From: DAMCAP01 sp964369265
GTDB taxonomy: Bacteria; Bacillota; Clostridia; Oscillospirales; Ruminococcaceae
Length of the DNA stretch: 7,766 bases
Assembly (NCBI GenBank): GCA_964369265.1
Contig: CAYJEV010000079.1
Span: forward strand, 1 to 7,766
Direction: 5' to 3'
Shown: positions 5,706 to 7,766 of the stretch, piece by piece
Position numbering within the stretch: the stretch's first letter is position 1
Layout of the letters: every line of letters begins with the position of its first letter
Program-made: the position numbers and the translations under genes
The notes under the pieces: model-generated
Database searches by the model: none
Seen by the model: only the letters and a program-made list of their open reading frames with translations
Told to the model about the DNA's origin: nothing

Positions 5706-6514
5706 TAATTGCAAATAAACATTTTGATACTGCAAATAACTATTATATAATGGGCATTTTGAATGTAACTCCTGATTCTTTTTCGGATGGCGGAAAATAT
5801 AATGAGATAGACAAGGCATTGTTGAGAGTTGAGGAGATGATTAAGGAGGGCGCTGACATAATTGATGTTGGCGGCGAGTCGACACATCCTAGCAGAGCGA
5901 AAATCTCTGACAGCGAGGAAACAGGGCGAATATTACCTTTTCTTTCCGCTATAAAAGAAAGATTTGACATTCCCGTTTCTTTAGATACATATAAATCGAG
6001 TGTTGCAAAAGAGGCTGCCCCATATATAGACATGGTTAATGATATATGGGGGCTGAAATACAGCGAAGATATGGCAAGCTTAATCGCTAAACACAAGCTC
6101 TCTTGCTGCATAATGCATAATAGAGATAACAGAGATTATAGCAACTTTATAGACGATGTAATCGCTGATTTAAAGGAAAGCTTAAAAATAGCAGAAAAGG
6201 CTGGAATTGAAAAAAATAGAATTATGCTTGATGGAGGGGTTGGGTTTGCAAAAAGCTTCGATTATAACCTCTTAACTGTTAAACACACAGACAAGCTCGC
6301 TAGTTTAGGCTATCCCTTGTTAATGGGGACATCTCGCAAAGGCTTTATTGGAAAGATAACTGATACTGTTGATGGCGACAGGCTTCAAGGAACTATCGCA
6401 ACAACTGTTTATGGGGCGATGAATGGAGCTTCATTTTTTAGGGTGCATGACATAAAAGAAAATAGACAGGCTTTACAGATGCTTAAAGCTATATTAGAGG
6501 TGCAAAATGGATAA
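5702..6514 (+). CDS. folP: Dihydropteroate synthase
   Basis: FolP condenses 6-hydroxymethyl-7,8-dihydropterin pyrophosphate with p-aminobenzoate to give 7,8-dihydropteroate. It is a cytoplasmic TIM barrel and the sulfonamide target. The 270-residue length is typical. Motifs in order are NVTPDSFSDGG at 21-31 (Asn21 for Mg), GGESTHPS at 57-64, DTYK at 95-98, NDIWG at 113-117, MHN at 138-140, DGGVGFAK at 177-184, SRKGFIG at 211-217 and RVHD at 247-250. The catalytic and binding residues Asn21, Asp95, Asn113, Asp177, Lys213, Arg247 and His249 are all kept. Two loops differ from the common pattern: the usual STRPG is STHPS, and the usual DPGxGFGK is DGGVGFAK. AAGGGG at 5687-5692 is nine bases before the ATG. 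The start overlaps the HD gene's TGA by four bases, and the end overlaps folB-folK by eight. Confidence 0.96.
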   Translation: MIIANKHFDTANNYYIMGILNVTPDSFSDGGKYNEIDKALLRVEEMIKEGADIIDVGGESTHPSRAKISDSEETGRILPFLSAIKERFDIPVSLDTYKSSVAKEAAPYIDMVNDIWGLKYSEDMASLIAKHKLSCCIMHNRDNRDYSNFIDDVIADLKESLKIAEKAGIEKNRIMLDGGVGFAKSFDYNLLTVKHTDKLASLGYPLLMGTSRKGFIGKITDTVDGDRLQGTIATTVYGAMNGASFFRVHDIKENRQALQMLKAILEVQNG

Positions 6515-7316
6515 AATTAAAGTATATGGCTTAAAATTTTTTGCTTATCATGGTGTTTTTGAAGAAGAGCAGAGAAACGGACAACACTTTATTGTCGATT
6601 GCGAGTTCACAATAGACACAAGCGTTTGCGACGATAACCTAGAAAACACAGTTAACTATGGTGCTGTTTCGGTTGATATTGTCGAGTTCTGCACTAAAAA
6701 CCGCTTTTCGCTATTAGAAATGCTCGCTAACAGCCTTGCAAAACATCTAATGCTAAAATATCCACTAATGGAAAGCATTACACTCACTATACACAAGCCA
6801 TCTGCGCCTATTCCAACAGAATTCAGCGATGTAACATTAACTATAACTAGAAAATGGACAACTGCTTATCTGGCTATTGGAACAAACTTAGGCGATAAGC
6901 GCAAAAATCTTGATTTTGTGGCTGCGGCAATTGAAAATGACGATAACATTCAGCTTATTTCCTCATCTTCGTATATTGAAACAGAGCCTTATGGTGTGTT
7001 AGATCAGCCTAGCTTTTTAAATGGCGCATTAAAAATTAAAACGCTCTACACCCCAAAACAGCTTCTAGCTTTTTGCAAAGACACTGAACTAAACGCTGGA
7101 AGAACCGAAACGAGAAGATGGGGCGAGAGGGTTTTAGATGTTGACATACTAACTTTTGGCGAGGAAATTATATTTACAGACAGCTTAAAAATCCCCCACC
7201 CAGAAATGCACAAAAGGAGCTTTGTGCTAGAGCCACTATCAGAAATAGAGCCATATTTAATTCACCCAAGCTTAAAAACTGATGTTGCCAGCTTGTTGGC
7301 GAAAATTTCAATATAA
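6507..7316 (+). CDS. folBK: Bifunctional dihydroneopterin aldolase / hydroxymethyldihydropterin pyrophosphokinase
   Basis: Two consecutive folate enzymes are fused. Residues 1-117 are FolB, which splits 7,8-dihydroneopterin into 6-hydroxymethyl-7,8-dihydropterin and glycolaldehyde. Its likely active-site residues are Glu21 (in EEEQRNGQ), Tyr51 (in VNYG), Glu71 (in LLEMLA) and Lys97 (in HKP). Residues 118-269 are FolK, which transfers pyrophosphate from ATP to that product. FolK marks are GTNLGD at 125-130, ETEPYG at 158-163, FLNGAL at 170-175, RRWGERVLDVDIL at 203-215 with the Mg-binding Asp211 and Asp213, and PHPEMHKRSFVLEPL at 230-244. Both halves look complete, with almost no linker. The start lies within the end of folP, with GAGGTG at 6497-6502 as ribosome binding site. 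It is the last gene of the operon and is followed by a terminator. Confidence 0.96.
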   Translation: MDKIKVYGLKFFAYHGVFEEEQRNGQHFIVDCEFTIDTSVCDDNLENTVNYGAVSVDIVEFCTKNRFSLLEMLANSLAKHLMLKYPLMESITLTIHKPSAPIPTEFSDVTLTITRKWTTAYLAIGTNLGDKRKNLDFVAAAIENDDNIQLISSSSYIETEPYGVLDQPSFLNGALKIKTLYTPKQLLAFCKDTELNAGRTETRRWGERVLDVDILTFGEEIIFTDSLKIPHPEMHKRSFVLEPLSEIEPYLIHPSLKTDVASLLAKISI

Positions 7317-7320
7317 TATA

Positions 7321-7357
7321 AAAATGACAGGACATAATTTTTTGTTCTGTCATTTTT
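7321..7357 (+). terminator. Intrinsic terminator of the folate operon
   Basis: AAAATGACAG at 7321-7330 pairs perfectly with CTGTCATTTT at 7347-7356. A G-T pair and ACA/TGT extend the stem inward to about 14 pairs around a loop of about eight bases. T residues at 7353-7357, then G and four more T, follow. It begins only five bases after the folB-folK stop codon. The matching A-run on the 5' side could let it act on the opposite strand as well. Confidence 0.9.
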
Positions 7358-7409
7358 GTTTTACATGACCATAAACAGCCCACCAAAAATTGATGCCTTA
7401 TAATGGTAG

Positions 7410-7429
7410 GGTGCGGCGCTCGACGCACC
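7410..7429. repeat. GC-rich hairpin in an AT-rich spacer
   Basis: GGTGCG at 7410-7415 pairs with CGCACC at 7424-7429 around an eight-base loop. An alternative small hairpin, CGACG at 7421-7425 with CGTCG at 7429-7433, overlaps it. A TATAAT hexamer at 7399-7404 lies just upstream but lacks a -35 box. The GC content is sharply higher than that of the flanks, which suggests an inserted intergenic repeat unit. GAAAATC at 7437-7443 and GATTTTC at 7480-7486 form a further wider inverted repeat just downstream. Confidence 0.5.
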
Positions 7430-7450
7430 GTCGCACGAAAATCCCAAAAT

Positions 7451-7464
7451 ATTTTTTAAAAAAT
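7451..7464. repeat. 14-base AT palindrome
   Basis: ATTTTTTAAAAAAT is a perfect palindrome made of a T6 run followed by an A6 run. It lies between the arms of the GAAAATC/GATTTTC inverted repeat, which could form a longer structure around it. Short A/T palindromes arise easily in AT-rich DNA, so a role is not claimed. Confidence 0.4.
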
Positions 7465-7538
7465 TTCGCAAAAAAGCCCGATTTTCAAAACCTCAAATAG
7501 CAATATAACCAAAAAACGCTCCTTACCTCCCCTATTAC

Positions 7539-7561
7539 CCACCCTATCACTGGGTGGTTTT
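7539..7561 (+). terminator. Orphan terminator-like hairpin
   Basis: CCACCC at 7539-7544 pairs with GGGTGG at 7552-7557 around a seven-base loop, and TTTT at 7558-7561 follows directly, then GTT. It is about 180 bases past the fol terminator, with no gene between. It could be a backup terminator, the end of a short unrecognised RNA, or part of a repeat. The hairpin is clear, but the T-run is short. Confidence 0.5.
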
Positions 7562-7639
7562 GTTCATTTTTTGTCACCAAATCGTCATTTTTAGGCATGT
7601 TCAAGATTTACGTTACATCACATTTTCGTCAAACTATAC

Positions 7640-7656
7640 AAAAAAAAAAAAAAAAA
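7640..7656. repeat. Run of 17 A residues
   Basis: An uninterrupted A17 tract lies 22 bases upstream of the -35 box at 7679. A tract of this kind can bend DNA and stimulate a promoter as an UP-like element, and its length could vary by slippage during replication or be a sequencing artefact. A T-rich stretch at 7662-7672 follows. Confidence 0.9.
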
Positions 7657-7678
7657 GGCTCTTTTCTTTTTTAAGTTG

Positions 7679-7707
7679 TTGCATTTATGATAAATTTATG
7701 CTATTAT
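7679..7707 (+). promoter_or_regulatory. Promoter of the next, off-window gene
   Basis: TTGCAT at 7679-7684 (-35) and TATTAT at 7702-7707 (-10) are separated by 17 bases. A TG at 7699-7700, one base before the -10 box, makes an extended -10 promoter, the same architecture as the fol promoter. Transcription would start near 7714, giving a leader of about 50 bases to the ribosome binding site at 7760. Confidence 0.7.
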
Positions 7708-7759
7708 TTTTCCAAAGAGTAACAATTAATCTTAACAAAACAATTATTATTTTTTATTT

Positions 7760-7764
7760 GGAGG
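7760..7764 (+). promoter_or_regulatory. Ribosome binding site at the window edge
   Basis: GGAGG at 7760-7764 ends two bases before the window boundary. With the promoter at 7679-7707 it indicates that a + strand gene starts within about ten bases past the window. Nothing of that gene is visible. Confidence 0.7.
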
Positions 7765-7766
7765 AT

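Larger units (their letters stand above)
7317..7766. other. Non-coding region downstream of the folate operon
   Basis: About 450 bases without a convincing gene on either strand. In order it holds the fol terminator, a GC-rich hairpin (7410-7429), a 14-base AT palindrome (7451-7464), an orphan terminator-like hairpin (7539-7561), a 17-A run (7640-7656), a well-formed promoter (7679-7707) and a ribosome binding site at the very end. The next gene evidently begins immediately after the window and reads on the + strand. Confidence 0.75.

Noticed and set aside
5444..5887. 147-codon open frame on the minus strand
   Set aside because: It overlaps the HD gene and folP, both of which have intact family motifs. 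No ribosome binding site or domain supports it.
7174..7428. 84-codon open frame on the minus strand crossing the fol terminator
   Set aside because: It runs through the end of folB-folK, the terminator hairpin and a GC hairpin, and has no recognisable protein motif.

Overview
The window is A+T-rich bacterial DNA with closely packed, co-directional genes, strong AGGAGG-type ribosome binding sites, a class III fructose-1,6-bisphosphatase, a tetrahydrofolate (THF) riboswitch and a fused FolB-FolK protein. Together these point to the Bacillota, most likely an anaerobe of the Clostridia. Genus or species cannot be given from the sequence alone. All eight genes are on the + strand. I see no tRNA, rRNA, CRISPR array, transposase or phage gene.

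Layout. Positions 1-305 are non-coding and hold several inverted repeats, a weak promoter candidate and the fbp ribosome binding site. Positions 306-4431 carry fbp (gluconeogenic FBPase), a TraX-family membrane protein that starts on the fbp stop codon, a flavodoxin-fold oxidoreductase with an extra four-cysteine motif, and prmA (ribosomal protein L11 methyltransferase). These four have short gaps and no visible terminator between them, so they may form one mixed-function transcript.

Positions 4446-4642 are the control region of the second operon: an extended -10 promoter, a class I THF riboswitch, and an intrinsic terminator with a competing antiterminator. Positions 4664-7316 are the folate operon: folE, an HD-domain hydrolase with a C-terminal cysteine motif, folP, and a folB-folK fusion. 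The reading frames touch or overlap (10-nt gap, 4-nt overlap, 8-nt overlap), which suggests translational coupling. The operon ends at a strong intrinsic terminator (7321-7357).

How the genes work together. FolE converts GTP to dihydroneopterin triphosphate. The FolB half cleaves dihydroneopterin, the FolK half pyrophosphorylates the product, and FolP joins it to p-aminobenzoate to give dihydropteroate. The one step without an assigned enzyme is removal of phosphates from dihydroneopterin triphosphate. The HD protein sits between folE and folP and is a natural candidate for it. The riboswitch closes the loop: the end product THF should favour P1, free the terminator and shut the operon down. 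Genes for folC, dihydrofolate reductase and p-aminobenzoate synthesis are not in the window.

Positions 7317-7766 are non-coding: the fol terminator, a GC-rich hairpin, an AT palindrome, an orphan terminator-like hairpin, a 17-A run, and a good promoter and ribosome binding site for a gene that begins just past the window edge.
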